Below are positions 1-12,377 of a stretch of 64,000 nt of DNA, in pieces; the stretch's first letter is position 1, and every line of letters begins with the position of its first letter. The stretch is from Adineta steineri (taxonomy: Eukaryota > Rotifera > Eurotatoria > Adinetida > Adinetidae), in NCBI GenBank assembly GCA_905250115.1, contig CAJNOI010000064.1:62001-126000 (forward strand), given 5' to 3'. The notes under the pieces were generated by a model that was given only the letters and a program-made list of their open reading frames with translations, had not been told where the DNA came from and did no database searches. The translations under genes and the position numbers were made by a program.

Positions 1-160
1 ATGTATCTAGGAAAATGCATCTATAACCAAATAAGTCATTAAAAAAATTAATAAAATAAATTTTTTTTATTTATAATTTTATTTCAATTTGAACTTCATA
101 TGGAAATCATAGTTCACATATGAAGATTTTTCGTGATTACAAAAGAAAAATTTGATGAAT

Positions 161-820
161 TTAATTTGTTTCTTCATCTTTTATAGATATTGTAGACCAT
201 TCTTGATTAATATCGATCATTGCTTGTTTGTTTTCCATTACAAGTTTTTTATAGGACTTGTAACCAAAGCGTTTAATCAGATCTTTAAGCATTTTTTGAG
301 CACATCTTTGGATTAATTTCTTGTTAGATAGGCACATAAGAGCATACATTTCTTCATTGCCACAAACTTTCGTTGTACCGAAATCGAATATGTTAACTTT
401 TTTGTCAAACTTGTTTAACAACTGTTCAAACTGTATTACTTGGGAATTTGACTCAAAATCCTCTGGTGGGATTATCTCTTGAGAGTATGTTTGATACCAT
501 TTATCTCCTCATTTTTGTTCTGTGGAATTAACACATGATCCAACAATTTCTTTAAAGCGATTTTTATCATCGGGCAGGTCTGAAATAACCAAGGGTATTG
601 CTTTTTTACGTTGTTTTTCTTCGCAGCATGTGTCTAAAACTTTGCAATATATAAAAGGTTCTACTTTATTATATTCAGCAGGTTTTGAAGCCAAAAACTT
701 TTCCATCAAGTCAGCCAATTCGATAGCATCTCTTTTAATTGTTTTTGGTAATTGAACCGAAGCTCCATTGATAGAACTTATGAAAACAATATAAGACAAA
801 ATAAGAAGAATACGATGCAT
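161..820 (-). pseudogene. Secreted Cys-containing protein gene interrupted by an in-frame TGA
   Basis: An ATG at 820 opens a 103-residue ORF with a clear hydrophobic signal peptide (residues 1-20, ending near SSINGA). It stops at a TGA at 509-511. The same frame then stays open without another stop from 508 to 161, adding about 116 codons, for 220 codons in all with one internal TGA. The part after the TGA carries further cysteines (around VCGNEEMYALMC and QRCAQ) and looks like the natural second half of a small secreted protein. I do not recognise the family. Possible readings are a pseudogene by one point mutation (TGG or CGA to TGA), a truncated but expressed 103-residue protein, recoding of the UGA, or a sequence error. 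No splice pair that would skip the TGA is obvious. Confidence 0.6.
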
Positions 821-2058
821 TTCTTTTCAATAGAATTTGTTTACTATTTCAAATAAAAATCATTGATCTATTTATACTGAGTAAGAGAGAAGTAGATTTT
901 GTTTATAATCAGGTGTCGAATTTCATGATAATATTAAATAATTGAATTCAGAATAAGAACAAAAACAAGGAAGTGAATCATGGATAGGAAATTGTATGGA
1001 AGATTAGAAAGTGTGTTTGAATTTCATCGTATTTAGTTAATGGGAAGCTTTTTGGGTAAAGTGGCTAAAGGTCGAAAGGAAAATGTCGAAAGTGAAATGT
1101 CGGAAGTAAAAATGTTGGAAGGAAAATGTCGAAAAAGAATGTCAGAAGTAAAAATAACGGAAGTCGTAAATATTGAAAAATAAAATGTCGAAAACAGTAA
1201 TATTACATATTTACTTATCGATTTTATGGATGAGAATCTAAGGAAAGAAAAGCACAAGTTAAAGAGAGGATGAGTATGGATGTTCTTCCCATTTAACATC
1301 CACAGCGAATCTGACCAACTTAGCTTATTTAAGCTTTAGCTAATTCTTCGTCGAAAATACGAGTAATTTGATAAAAAGAAAACAATTAAATGTTTTTCTC
1401 TGTTTAATGTACATATACGTTTCTCTTAAAAAAATAAGATGTCTTCTGTAATAATAGATTGTTAGGAAAATGATTTTAAGTGCTAATATCCCATATAACT
1501 AGATGTGTTTGATTAGAAATTGAAAATCATCTATTTATAAATTAATTTGATCGAAATTTAAGATTAATGAAACACTTTGTATGTATTTAAACCGTTAATG
1601 ACAATTATAGTAAATTATTTAAATTACCTCGTGAAATCTATGACTCGCCTTCTACCGCATCAGAAGTATTGTTGTCAAAATATATCTATTTTCTATTATA
1701 ATGATATTTGTTATCAACATGATTTATATACATCTTATAATGAAATTAAGAGATGACAATTATGTTGTTAAATTATACATGTATGAAACTTAACAGTCAT
1801 CAATTATTATTATAAAATATATGGTTAATAAATAAAGACTTTATATATATAATATAATAACAAATTGTTGAATATTCTCATCATTTTATATTTTTCTTTT
1901 AGCATAATATTTTCACGTATTTATTTCACACTGAAACAGAAAAAAACTGTCTATTGCATTACATTACAAAGACGTCGATCATACAGTTTTCTATATGGCA
2001 TGTATAAAGAGTTTTTCTTATTTACTTAATCAATATAAACTATACATAAATCGAATAC
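821..2058. other. Intergenic, AT-rich, with one degenerate repeat
   Basis: I see no supportable gene here. The only structure is the short degenerate repeat at 1071-1200 listed separately. The remainder is AT-rich sequence with scattered stops on both strands. Confidence 0.6.
1071..1200. repeat. Degenerate 14-15 bp tandem repeat (AAAATGTCGGAAGTA-like)
   Basis: The stretch consists of about eight imperfect copies of a unit close to AAAATGTCGAAAGTA, with variants such as ATGTCGGAAGTA, ATGTTGGAAGG and ATGTCAGAAGTA. Spacing is 14-15 bp with a few indels. It looks like an old minisatellite. The overlapping minus-strand ORF simply reflects the repeat. Confidence 0.6.
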
Positions 2059-4136
2059 CTATAAATAAGTTTCATGTAAAATATGTACTAATTTTTCTGC
2101 TAATGCATGAACTGTTAAATAAGGTCCAGTTTTTGTCGCAAAATTTGCTGGAAATACAGATGCATCAACCACACGAAGATTACTTATTCCATGAACTTTA
2201 AAGTATTTATCAACCACTGAATTTTCTGCATTCTGTCCCATTGCACATGTTCCGGAAAAATGACCAGCTGCATTTAAAGTATTTCGAACATACGTAGCTA
2301 AATTTATTTCTTGTAATCCTGGTAAAATTTCAGTTATATTAGCATATTGTTTCAATGTATCTGTTGACATAACTTTGCGAACATATTTAATAGCATTAAT
2401 AAATATATTAAGATCATTTGAATCTTTAAAATAATCTAAAGTTATTTTTGGTGGCATAAGTGGATTAGAATTATGTAATGATAGAAAACCAACTGTTGAT
2501 TTTGGTAAAGCATTAAATACGAAAATATCCAAATCTTTTGTATTAGAATTCATTTTTAACAGAAAAAATGTATCAGAATTATTATTCGTTGTATGTGTTT
2601 GACTATTAATTACAGCCATTGGTATTGATTGACCTATGGAAAAATTTTGTGTTTGATATTTAATATTTATCATTCCATTATCCATTAAGTTTTTTCCTAC
2701 TTGTTTTAATTCATGTTTTACTGGTATATTATTTTCTTGAAGAATTTTTCGATCACCAATACCCGATAACATTAAAATATGTGGACTAAAGAATGTTCCA
2801 GCAGATAAAATATATTCTTTTCTTGCAATACCATTGAATAAACCATCATTTGAAATAAATAAGACACTGTTAACTTGTTTAGTTTGTTCATTTATATCAA
2901 ATTTAATTGCTGTACTACTTGTTAATACTTTAAGATTTGAATATTTATTTAAAGTTGAACTTAAATATTTATCACAACTCCAACTTCGAATTCCATTTGT
3001 AAATGAAGAAGATTCAAATGAAAAACCATAATCAATCTTATCGGCTAGATCATTAGTAAATGATTCATTTAATTCATTCGCAACATTTTTCCATATTTGA
3101 TTAAATACTGAATCATAAACTTGAGTTATTTTAATCGGACCATTATTTCCATGAAGATTTAAATTTGAAAATGGTCCAGTTGTTATATAATTTTCAGTTC
3201 GTTTATAATATTTTGACATTGCTTCTTTCGAAAATGATGAATCACCTGTAGCATTAATAAAATAATTCCATTCGTTTTCCGTCAGTCGTTGTGCTCCGCC
3301 ACCATTAATACTATTTCCTCCGAGAGTATTCCATACAATAACATCTAATGTTCGATTATTAAGATTTGGTGATGAACTTAATGGTAAATAATGTTTAAAA
3401 TGCGGAGTATTATGAAGTAGTTGTTTATAAGAAGCTTGTTCTCTCATTAATGGATTTTGTGTATCATTTGAACCACTGGATATTAATAAAGTTTGAAAAC
3501 CATATTCAGCTAATCTGGCAGATACTATACATCCAGCTGTACCTCCACCAATAATTATAAAATCAGCTTCAATTTGTTGAATTTTCGATGGTAACGTTGA
3601 TGAATCTTAAAAGAAAAAATAAACAAACAAATATTGAGATGAATTCGATGATTTTAAAATGTTCATTTTATCATTTGTATTCTTTAAAAAATATGCTTAC
3701 TTATAATATTATGGTCACAATAATCTGAACATTCTACAAATAAAAAATAAATATATTGTAAAACATAATGATAAGAGACAATATTCTTTCATACCTGTTG
3801 TATTTTTCCATATAGGAAGAAGGAAAACAATAGTACTTGAAAGGACAATTACTGCAGCGGTCGTACCTATAATAATTAACAAAGTTCTAATGTGTCCAGA
3901 TGATAGTGGCTCATGATGATGATCCATTATTGAATGAAGGCTGATATCAGTTGTTGATACAGCAAGATTATTTGATTGTGCTAAAGGTAAATGCATTGCA
4001 GGCATCGATATTGCTTCTAAAATAAAAATAAGAATTTTTACAACGGTACAAAAGAAAATAAATAAATCATTGTTCTCTAAAATATATGTATTTAGTATCA
4101 TTTCTTTAGAAGAGATAAATATAACCTACCTAACAT
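2059..4136 (-). CDS. Membrane-anchored GMC oxidoreductase (FAD-dependent)
   Basis: The four-exon model 4136-4130, 4016-3795, 3733-3701 and 3605-2059 closes in frame (602 aa). Every junction is GT-AG and the phases match. Residues 47-71 form one membrane segment followed by a CSDYC motif, so a type II anchored enzyme is likely. The dinucleotide-binding motif IIIGGGTAGC lies at about 104-113, and a GMC signature (GGNSINGGG) follows. Near the C-terminus AAGHFSGTCAMG carries the conserved active-site His, then VVDASVFPAN. The family (glucose-methanol-choline oxidoreductases) oxidises alcohols or sugars with FAD. At the usual second catalytic position, where homologues read N-x-P, the sequence reads TKTGPYLT, so that residue seems changed. 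The substrate is unknown. The start codon sits in a 7-nt coding exon. Confidence 0.85.
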
Positions 4137-5640
4137 TGTAATCGATGTTAAAACTTCTATCTGTTGGAAAAATAGACTATACGAATATTATAATAGTAGA
4201 TGATTATTGTCTAGTTACTGTTTTTGTAGATATTATTTCTCGTGTTTTTCATTATATATGTATACACATGTAAATAATACAGTACAAGAAAATATCAAAG
4301 AAGAGAATGAAAAATACTTCATCGTTATAGTTATATATATATGACGGTAGTATATGTTGATAGAGCAAGAGGGCGTCTGTCACATGGATAACAGTACTCA
4401 ATATATATTGTCATTACACAAAAGACAAGAACTATTTTAAGAGACAGAAATATAGTGTTAAGTTATCTTGTAGACTGGTTAAACGTCCATATATGTTGAT
4501 TATCCTAAAAATAACATATGTTTCTTTTTCTTCAAGAGATATCTTTCAGCTTTGTTTTGTTACGTGATTCTACTATATTAATAGTTATATAAAATCTTGT
4601 TTTTTTCCGAGATAACAAACTTGGTAAATGGAAAACAAATATAGTCTTAATTGAAAAGAGAATAAAGATGTATATTCTAGTAATTTTATCAATAACAGTC
4701 TTGTTTTTTCTCGCGATTATTCGATTTATATCAATTACTGATTAAATAATAATACTTATTAAAACCTATTACTTCACGTCCTATTCGAGATATTTCGATA
4801 TGAATTTAATAATGCGTATCTTCTTTTTAAAGGGCAAACTATTAGTACAGACAAAATGGATCCATCTAATATTATCCTTATTTACAAAAAATATTGTGGA
4901 GTCATTTTAGCTTTGTATACTATACCGAATTATTCGATAAATAAATTAAGGTGATATTTAAATGACTTTTTCTTTCTATGATGCTCGTTTCAGTATTATA
5001 TAAACTGTTTAACTTTATATAATACTGATCAGAAACAATTTTTAATGAATTTATGTGTCATATTTGTACGTCTCTGATGAATTTTATATACGATATTCAT
5101 ATTATTTTATGCAGAATAAACTAATGGGAAAATAGATTCTAAAGGATTACACTACATAATAATATATACTTTAATAGAAGTTGATTGTATGTAGAAATCA
5201 CATGGAACACTTCACATTATAATGCCAATATGAATACATCTTTTTCTTTCATAAAATAAAAATCTCATTGACTATTCTCTATGATTGATGAAACCATCAT
5301 TTGATAAATATATTTATTCTGTTTACAAATTGTGATTTCGATTGCTACGAGTATTGATACATTCTAAAAACATAAATCTTAGATTTGCATAATTTAATCA
5401 TATGCTATGCGAAACTGTCACAATAATAAAGAATGAAATATTTATCCTGCTCACAATTCTACATATATCATTATCTATTTATTAATTGTGTCAGACAGGA
5501 CTAAAGCTAATCAGAATATATATACTAGAAAACAAATGTTCTATCATATTACTCAACTAGATTAATAAACTGAACAAAATTAACATGTTTAATTTACGTA
5601 CTATTTTTTATTAACCTTAATAATAAAAAAATCTCTTTGT
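4137..5640. other. Intergenic, no gene seen
   Basis: AT-rich sequence with no sustained ORF, splice-linked coding signal or repeat that I could identify. It separates the minus-strand GMC gene from the relic and the plus-strand M13 peptidase gene downstream, so upstream regulatory DNA of the GMC gene probably lies at its left end. Confidence 0.5.
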
Positions 5641-5647
5641 AGATATT

Positions 5648-5923
5648 AGTTTTTCAACTATTATATTAACTAATAATTCATTATTGAAGTCTATTGATAT
5701 TAATACATTTAATACTACAAGAAATTCTATTAAAGTATTTAAAACTTTAAATATAAATTTATCCGATAATAATACATTATTTGCTATAATAGAACAATTT
5801 AAGATTTCTTAGTATCGAAAATGATCAATTACAAACAATTCTAGATTATGCTTTTAATCATACTGAACTTGAATATATCTAGTTAGGTGTTGCTTGTACA
5901 AAAACAATGCAACCAATTAGTTC
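5648..5923 (+). pseudogene. Decayed LRR-like coding fragment
   Basis: Reading from about 5658 gives an open stretch of some 50 codons with LRR-like spacing (ILTNNSLLKSIDINTFNTT, then KTLNINLSDNN), stopped by TAG at about 5811. After a frame change the sequence continues as IENDQLQTILDYAFNHTEL, again LRR-like, and meets another TAG in ATCTAG. The last 46 bases (5876-5921) match 18248-18293 with four differences, so both loci derive from one repeated source. Stops and a frameshift make it non-functional in any single frame. The family assignment rests on the leucine/asparagine rhythm only. Confidence 0.45.
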
Positions 5924-6004
5924 TTGAGGGTGTGGGTGTAGGGATCTCTTCCTTTAGCAAATACCCATACTCTCTCCACACTCACACCCACCCAGACCCC
6001 TCAA
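5924..6004. repeat. Telomere-like G-rich/C-rich foldback
   Basis: The left arm reads TTGAGGGTGTGGGTGTAGGG. The right arm is its imperfect complement and ends ACCCACCCAGACCCCTCAA, so both edges end in TTGAGGG/CCCTCAA. The G-rich arm is made of TGTGGG-type units, the telomere repeat reported for bdelloids. The same left arm recurs at 47137-47153. It could be a small inverted-repeat mobile element or an old head-to-head telomere remnant. Confidence 0.55.
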
Positions 6005-6530
6005 AATATTTTAAATGAAATAACATTTAACATCACGTTTTTCCTTTCTACAACAGTATATTGAATTGGCAGTTTCTAACAATGAAATATACTTATTTAT
6101 GTTTGAATAACCTTCTATTTTCATCTGAAATAATAGGAAAACTAAAGATTCTGTAAAAAATAGTCCAAAATAATTTTAAATTTAATTAATTTTATTTACA
6201 TAAATTCTAGAATAATCCATTAAACATTAACTACATTAATATGTGAAATTGTAGAAATTTTTTTTTCTATAAATGGTTTCTTAGAATTATTGGAGTATAA
6301 TATCACATGAGAACTATGCATCAGTTACGTTTGTTGATGTTTAAGAAGTTAAGATATCTTTTGAAATATTTCTCTTTCAAAATATGAAACATTACGTGAT
6401 ATGAATCATATTGCTCTCTTCCTTTTTTTATCTTATCAGTTTACTTGCTTATGTCCGCATGATACTCAAGTGTTACTTCTAAAACAACAAAAAATAAAAG
6501 ACTTTCATATCATTTTGAATCAACTTTCCG
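6005..6530. other. Intergenic upstream of the M13 peptidase gene
   Basis: No gene seen. An acceptor-like TTGCATTTAG at 6531-6540 suggests that an untranslated or tiny first exon of the downstream gene may lie in this stretch, but I cannot place it. Confidence 0.4.
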
Positions 6531-9500
6531 TTGCATTTAGGTACGGCTGCTCGTTTCAGTGAAGGCACATTAAAAAGGTTTGACTGTAAATTATCTAATA
6601 TATCAACTAGGTTTATGTTAATTTCTATTAATTTAGTTACGAATTCTTCAATATCTCAAACTCATTCAATGAGACCTTTTATTGTACTGGGCATTCTTGT
6701 CGGAATCTTTGCTCTTTCAACAGTTGTCTTAGCTGTTATATTAGCTATAAACAATAGAACAACAACTGAAACAATTGGTATATTTTGAAAATAATATTTT
6801 AAGATAATCATTTTTTTTTGTTTACAATTTAGGGAATAATGAGTTATGTGTAACTCCATATTGTGTTAAAGCAGGTAGATTCTCTTCAAAATATTATTAA
6901 CTGTGTTAGCATTAATTTATATAATTCTAGCAAATTATTTAATTGAAAGTATTGATGAAACAGTTGAGCCATGTGAAGATTTTTATCAGTTTGTTTGTGG
7001 CACATGGATTAAAAATAATCGAATACCTGATGATTGTATGAACAGATATTTCCGATAAATAAATAAAATATTTTTAATTCTATTTCTAGCAACTGTATTC
7101 GATCTATTACGAACACAATTAGATTATAATGTAGTTGGTATGTTTTTCAATTTCTTTATGATTTTCCTTTTAAATATTATTTCTATTAAGATTTATTAAC
7201 ATCATCATCAACTAATGATACAAACGAGCCCAACGCAGTAACCAATGCTCGTAGTTTATATCACTCATGTATGAATGATCATAACATTCGAAAAGAAGGT
7301 TATGATCCACTACTTTCATTGATTAATAATGAATTTGGTGGTTGGCCTATTGTACAAAGTTCATGGGACAATTCAGCATTTGATCTATTAAATCTTTTAC
7401 TTAAATTACGAAAATATAATAATAATATTCTATTTGATATTGGCACATCAATTGATGATAAGAATTCGACAGAATATGTTCTTAGAGTAATTCATAAAAT
7501 CTATAAAACCTATTATCTATTTATAAGAATCCTTTTAGATTGGTCAAGCTTATCTTGCACTAGATCAGCGAGAATATTTTATGAATGAATCAATTACTGT
7601 GGATAATCGACGATATATGTTTGAGTTAGCATCATTATTATCAAATGATACATCAACAATCGAACAAGATGTAAAAGATATGTATGAATTCGAAAAAGAA
7701 ATTGCAAAAGTAAGTCATTCTATATTTTGTTTATGTATAGAATCTTGAATTCTACCTGCTTTTAAAGATTATTCAATCTATTGTTGTGTATATCATGAAG
7801 AAAATGATTGTCAGTCATTTTTCCATACGATCTTTATAGTACTTTGAATATTCTTTATCTTATAAAGATTTGATACAAAGAGTCTAAAATTTTGGTTTCT
7901 ATTTTTAGTGCAAATAATGGTTAGAAGTTGCATAGACTTACTAATAAGATATATTCTGTTTTTTTTAATAGCATTATTGGACAACTGATGAACAAAAACA
8001 TCGACCAAATGCAACAATTCGTACAACCGTTGGAAAATTACGACAACTATTGAATACAACTGTTAGTTTTTTTCTAAATTAATTTATCTATTATTTTCTT
8101 ATTTCATTAGTTTGACTTCACTAATTATTTAACTTCAGCTTATGCATCAGCTAATGTAACTCTCATGGATAGTGATCTTGTCATTGTTGGAGAAATCGAT
8201 TATTTATATAATGTTTCATCAATTATTGAGCAGGTGTCACCACGTACATTACAAAATTATGTTATATGGCGATTTATGATGCCTCTAATTGGTATTTTAC
8301 CAGAACAATTTCGAAACATTAAAGAAAATTTTAATCATGTATTTGGTGTTACTACTGCTGAACGAGCACGTGCAGTTAAATGTGGAAGTTTTGTAAATAG
8401 TAACATGGGATTTGCTGTATCTAAACTTTATATAAAAAAATATTTTGATGATAATGCTCGAAATCAAGTAAAACAAAATTCATATATATTTATTTTATTT
8501 TCAATAGCTATATTCAAAGTTATATGAAATGATTGCTAATATTCGAAAAGCATTTATTGATATGCTTGAAGATTCAACATGGATGGATACTATGTCAAAA
8601 AATAAAAACATAGAAAAAGTAGAATTAATAATACTAATAAAGTTTTAATGGAACTTTATTTAATAGGCTTTAGCCGTTGATGAAAAAATTGGATATCCAG
8701 ACTATTTAGCTAGTGATAATGTTACACAGTTAGAAATACAATATGCTGACGTATGTATAATATATTGAAAATGATAATTTCATATTGTATTATTGAATGT
8801 TTTAGTATGTCTTCGATTCATCTTTTGTCGATAATATTTTAAAATTACTTCAAATAAAAGCCAAAGAAGAATTTCAAGTTCTTCGAAAAGATGTTAATCA
8901 CAAAGGATGGGGTTCTTCGCCACCGACTGTTGTTAATGCTTTTTATATGCCATCAAAAAATCAAATTAGTAAATTTATTTTTTTATTGATTCAGCGAATA
9001 TACAATTACATCGTTTTTACTGTATTTAGCTTTTCCAGCTGGTATTCTGCAAATGCCATTTTTTCATAAAGATGCACCAAAGTAAATTCATTAGTTTTTC
9101 CTTTTTTTTGTCATATACTTGATAAATTTCAAATCTTGTAGATATTTGAATTATGGTGGTAAATATTTTTCAATTTGTTTTTGATTGTTTGTTCATTTTT
9201 TAAGATTGACGATTATTTATAGGTATTGGGGTTGTGATTGGACATGAAATAACTCATGGATTTGATGATAATGGTCGTGAGTTTGATAAAGATGGAAATA
9301 AAATTCCATGGTGGACAAATGAAACAGTAAAACAATTTGGTGAACGTAAGACATGTATTGTTGATCAGTATAGTAATTATACTGTACCCAATCTTAATAT
9401 CCATGTAGGAATTTATTTTTTTATTTGAAACTCTTGATTGAACATATTTTTCTTTAGACAAATGGAGATCAAACACAAGATGAAGATATTGCTGATAATG

Positions 9501-9934
9501 GTGGATTACGTGAAGCTTTTTACGTTAGTTCACTAGATTGTATATAGTTGAAAAGATATATTTCTGTTTTATTCTAAACTAAAGGCTTATCAAAAATTCA
9601 CAGAAGCTAATCCAAATGCTGATAAAAGACTTCCAGGTCTTTCAAAATATTCACCTACACAAATGTTTTTCATCAATCATGCATATACATCGTGTACAAA
9701 AATGACTGATTCATATGCACTTAATCGTGTTCTATCCGATGTTCATTCATTAGGACAATTCAGGTACGAACATTTATATTAATGATAATCTTAATTCATG
9801 TATATATATATTTATATATCTATTTATTTTATAGAGTCAATGGTCCTACATCAAACTTTGTTGAATTTGATCGAGCATTTAATTGTGAACCGGGTCAAGG
9901 AAATAGTCGAGTGAACAAATGTACTGTATGGTAA
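6531..9934 (+). CDS. M13 family metalloprotease (neprilysin/ECE-type), type II membrane protein
   Basis: Seventeen exons can be threaded in frame: to 6777, 6833-6874, 6931-7035, 7090-7137, 7191-7486, 7539-7709, 7972-8061, 8111-8467, 8508-8618, 8667-8750, 8806-8968, 9030-9081, 9142-9158, 9223-9404, 9458-9523, 9585-9763, 9835-9934. From 6531 this gives 769 aa. A single membrane segment ([20 protein letters not shown]) precedes the ectodomain. Family landmarks appear in order: [29 protein letters not shown] with KNQI, the zinc motif HEITH with a third ligand Glu in EDIADNGG, and a C-terminal CTVW. All catalytic residues are present, so an active zinc ectopeptidase cleaving peptides is expected. 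The 5' end is uncertain: an acceptor-like site overlaps the first ATG, and ATG 6669 is an alternative. Exon 13 is only 17 nt. Confidence 0.92.
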
Positions 9935-12060
9935 TGGCATTTTTATAGATATTTTCGAAAATGAACACTATTCGATTTTTGATTATTAAATGCAATAATA
10001 TCAATAATTATTTATATTTATATTATATGCATTGTTGAAGAAAAATGTATTGTGCTATTTTATTCGCGATGTCTTTTTTAAATTTTATTCCCGCATTTCA
10101 GAATTAATTAATTATTTTTTTTCAAAAAATCAAAGTCTTCTTTTATGTATTTGACCCTCAGAACATAACATGATACGTCAAAATAATATAGATATATATT
10201 CCACTTTATATTTCACCAAGTAAAATTGTACTAACATATTGTAAGATGTTGGTTTATTCCCTAAGCGAACACTAATCTATATAAAAAGAATGATGACACA
10301 TCACCCATCAGACACACAGCAGAACAATATCTACCGTTGTCAACGTCTTGTCTCATGCATATATGCGTTCCAACCCATGATCTCTGACTCAGAACAACAA
10401 AAAATAGAACAGAAACAAAACGACAAGTGAGAGGAGTGTGGATGGAAACAAATAAACATGAGAGAGAAAAATATGTATTACGTGGAGATTACATCATAAA
10501 GAGGATGTGATTTGTGAGTTAGCAGTATCACTATCGTTCAGAAAAGAAAAATGAAGAAAACTCCCACAGGATTACATAAATCTTTTATTTTGTGTGAAAA
10601 TGAACTTCCTTTTTTCCTTATTTTTTCAAGCAAAACAAGAAAGTTAAATATTTATATTCTTTACACAAACAATGTATTAAACAGCAATTATTCTAAAGAA
10701 TATTCTTTTCGATGAGAAATATTAATTCAGGTGGATAAACATTACTACGAGAAAAAATATTATTACGCCCAATAAATCGGTATTTTATATATTAATTTAT
10801 CATCCTGTTCCTTTCGACAAAAAACAAAATATGAAACAATTCGTTATAAGAGGATATAAAATAAGTTTCATGTGAAATAATTGATTCGGTTTGAATTAAC
10901 AATCATAGAGATTGAATACAATAGTAGATATAGTAGTATTTTACTATCACTTTAAATGATTTAAATAGAAATTGTTTTTTTCAAAAACACATTCTAAATC
11001 GATGAAATTAATTTAAGGAGTTTAAAAGAAAATAAAAACATTTTATAGATATTTTGTTAAGTAAACAAATATGAAAACAATTGAAATTTTATGAAATGCT
11101 GAATTATTTATTTTATAGTAGACAATCATTGTTGAACATAAATAAGTTTGTGTTGAATGAAGCAGCTTCGCCAAAATGTCGAAAAGTTACGCGAATATCA
11201 GAAGAATGGTTATGTCGATTATGCGATAAATTAGAACTGGGCTTCGTTATTTTCAACAATTAAAAATTGAACAAAAAAATACATTAATTATCTATAAGTT
11301 TTTTTTCTCTGAAAATCAGGTATATTTAAAAAATGTATGTGAACATTGCAGAATTTTATTTATCCATTTGAGAAAGTATATATAAAAGACTGATGAAAAT
11401 AATGGATTTTAACTTTATTTTCATACTGTTCAAAACAATTCTTGATTAGCTTCAATAATGCTTATAGATTTATATTGTATTTTTTTCGATAAATTAGTTG
11501 GTGTAGATATTGTTTCTCGCATTAAACAGAGGTAGATGTGAATGTATAAATTTGTAATAAAATGAAAATATTTCTTCAATTTTGTGTTTATCTATTGTTA
11601 TAAAGATATTGCAAGGCAATGTTTATGATGATAATAATCTATTCTTCAAAATTGTATTTATTTTATATCGATAATCGTATTACTTTGACGTAATAATGTA
11701 TATGTTGATGATTTTAATCTAAAAAAAACGTTTTAAGCAAAAGCAAAAAAAAGAGAAACCGGTAAGTTTTAATATGAACAAAAATGGTGATAGGTAAGAA
11801 GATTTTCTTTGATCATATAGATGTAACTGAAAATGTATTTCTCATCATCAAAGGTTAATCAAATATAAAAGTTCACAAAATCTATATGATCAGAATTTTA
11901 ATCTATATCTTCTGAACTCAAATCATACCACAACTTTTGAGTTTTTCTTGTTTATGTCATATCAATGCTTTAACGCTTTATTTTTACTAGTAAATTCTTC
12001 TTGTACCCAGTATCGCTACCATCGCGTTCTTGTCTCGTACAGTGGGAAATCTTTTTATCT
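9935..12060. other. Intergenic, no confident gene
   Basis: AT-rich with no recognisable protein. A TATATAAAA motif near 10278-10286 precedes a less AT-rich stretch (10290-10520), which could be an unrecognised promoter and noncoding exon. A 60-codon ORF near 11081-11263 holds a coding-looking patch (EAASPKCRKVTR) but has no ATG-supported model and no partner exons. Confidence 0.4.
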
Positions 12061-12218
12061 CAAATGTCAACACTGAATCTCATTGAAGTTAATTTATCAT
12101 CGTTTTATCGCAAATATCAACACTGAATCTTGTTCCAGCTGACCTATCATCGTTTTATCTCAAATTTCAACACTGAATCTCATTGAAGTTAATTTATCAT
12201 CATTTCATCGCAAATATC
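12061..12218. repeat. 50-bp minisatellite, just over three copies
   Basis: Units at 12061-12110, 12111-12160 and 12161-12210 are each exactly 50 bp, start with CAAAT and contain TCAACACTGAATCT. A fourth begins at 12211 and breaks off after CAAATATC. Units 1 and 3 are more alike (both contain CATTGAAGTTAATTTATCATC) than either is to unit 2. The array lies about 230 bp upstream of the small secreted peptide ORF. Confidence 0.85.
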
Positions 12219-12367
12219 TAAGAAACCGTAAATAGCACCTATCAAGAGACCAATAATGTATTAATAAGAGAATGAAAGAGCGGATCGTCTAGCGTCTAAA
12301 GCAGTCTCTGTCGACAGGTGACACTCAATAAGTGATGATATGTAGATAAGAAATATGCCATTAGAAC

Positions 12368-12377
12368 TATATAAATA
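12368..12377 (+). promoter_or_regulatory. TATA box for the small secreted peptide / VIT-VWA transcript
   Basis: TATATAAATA lies 69 bp upstream of the ATG at 12446. Transcription starting some 30 bp downstream of the box would give a 5' UTR of about 45-50 bp, a normal arrangement for a metazoan TATA promoter. No other coding start lies between. Confidence 0.6.

Noticed and set aside
7271..7588. M13 ORF read as continuous through 7588
   Set aside because: The part after 7486 is intron read in frame; splicing 7486 to 7539 restores the conserved continuation [14 protein letters not shown].
11081..11263. 60-codon plus-strand ORF
   Set aside because: It has no ATG start, no splice partners and no family signal. 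A short coding-looking patch could be a relic, but that is not enough for a gene call.
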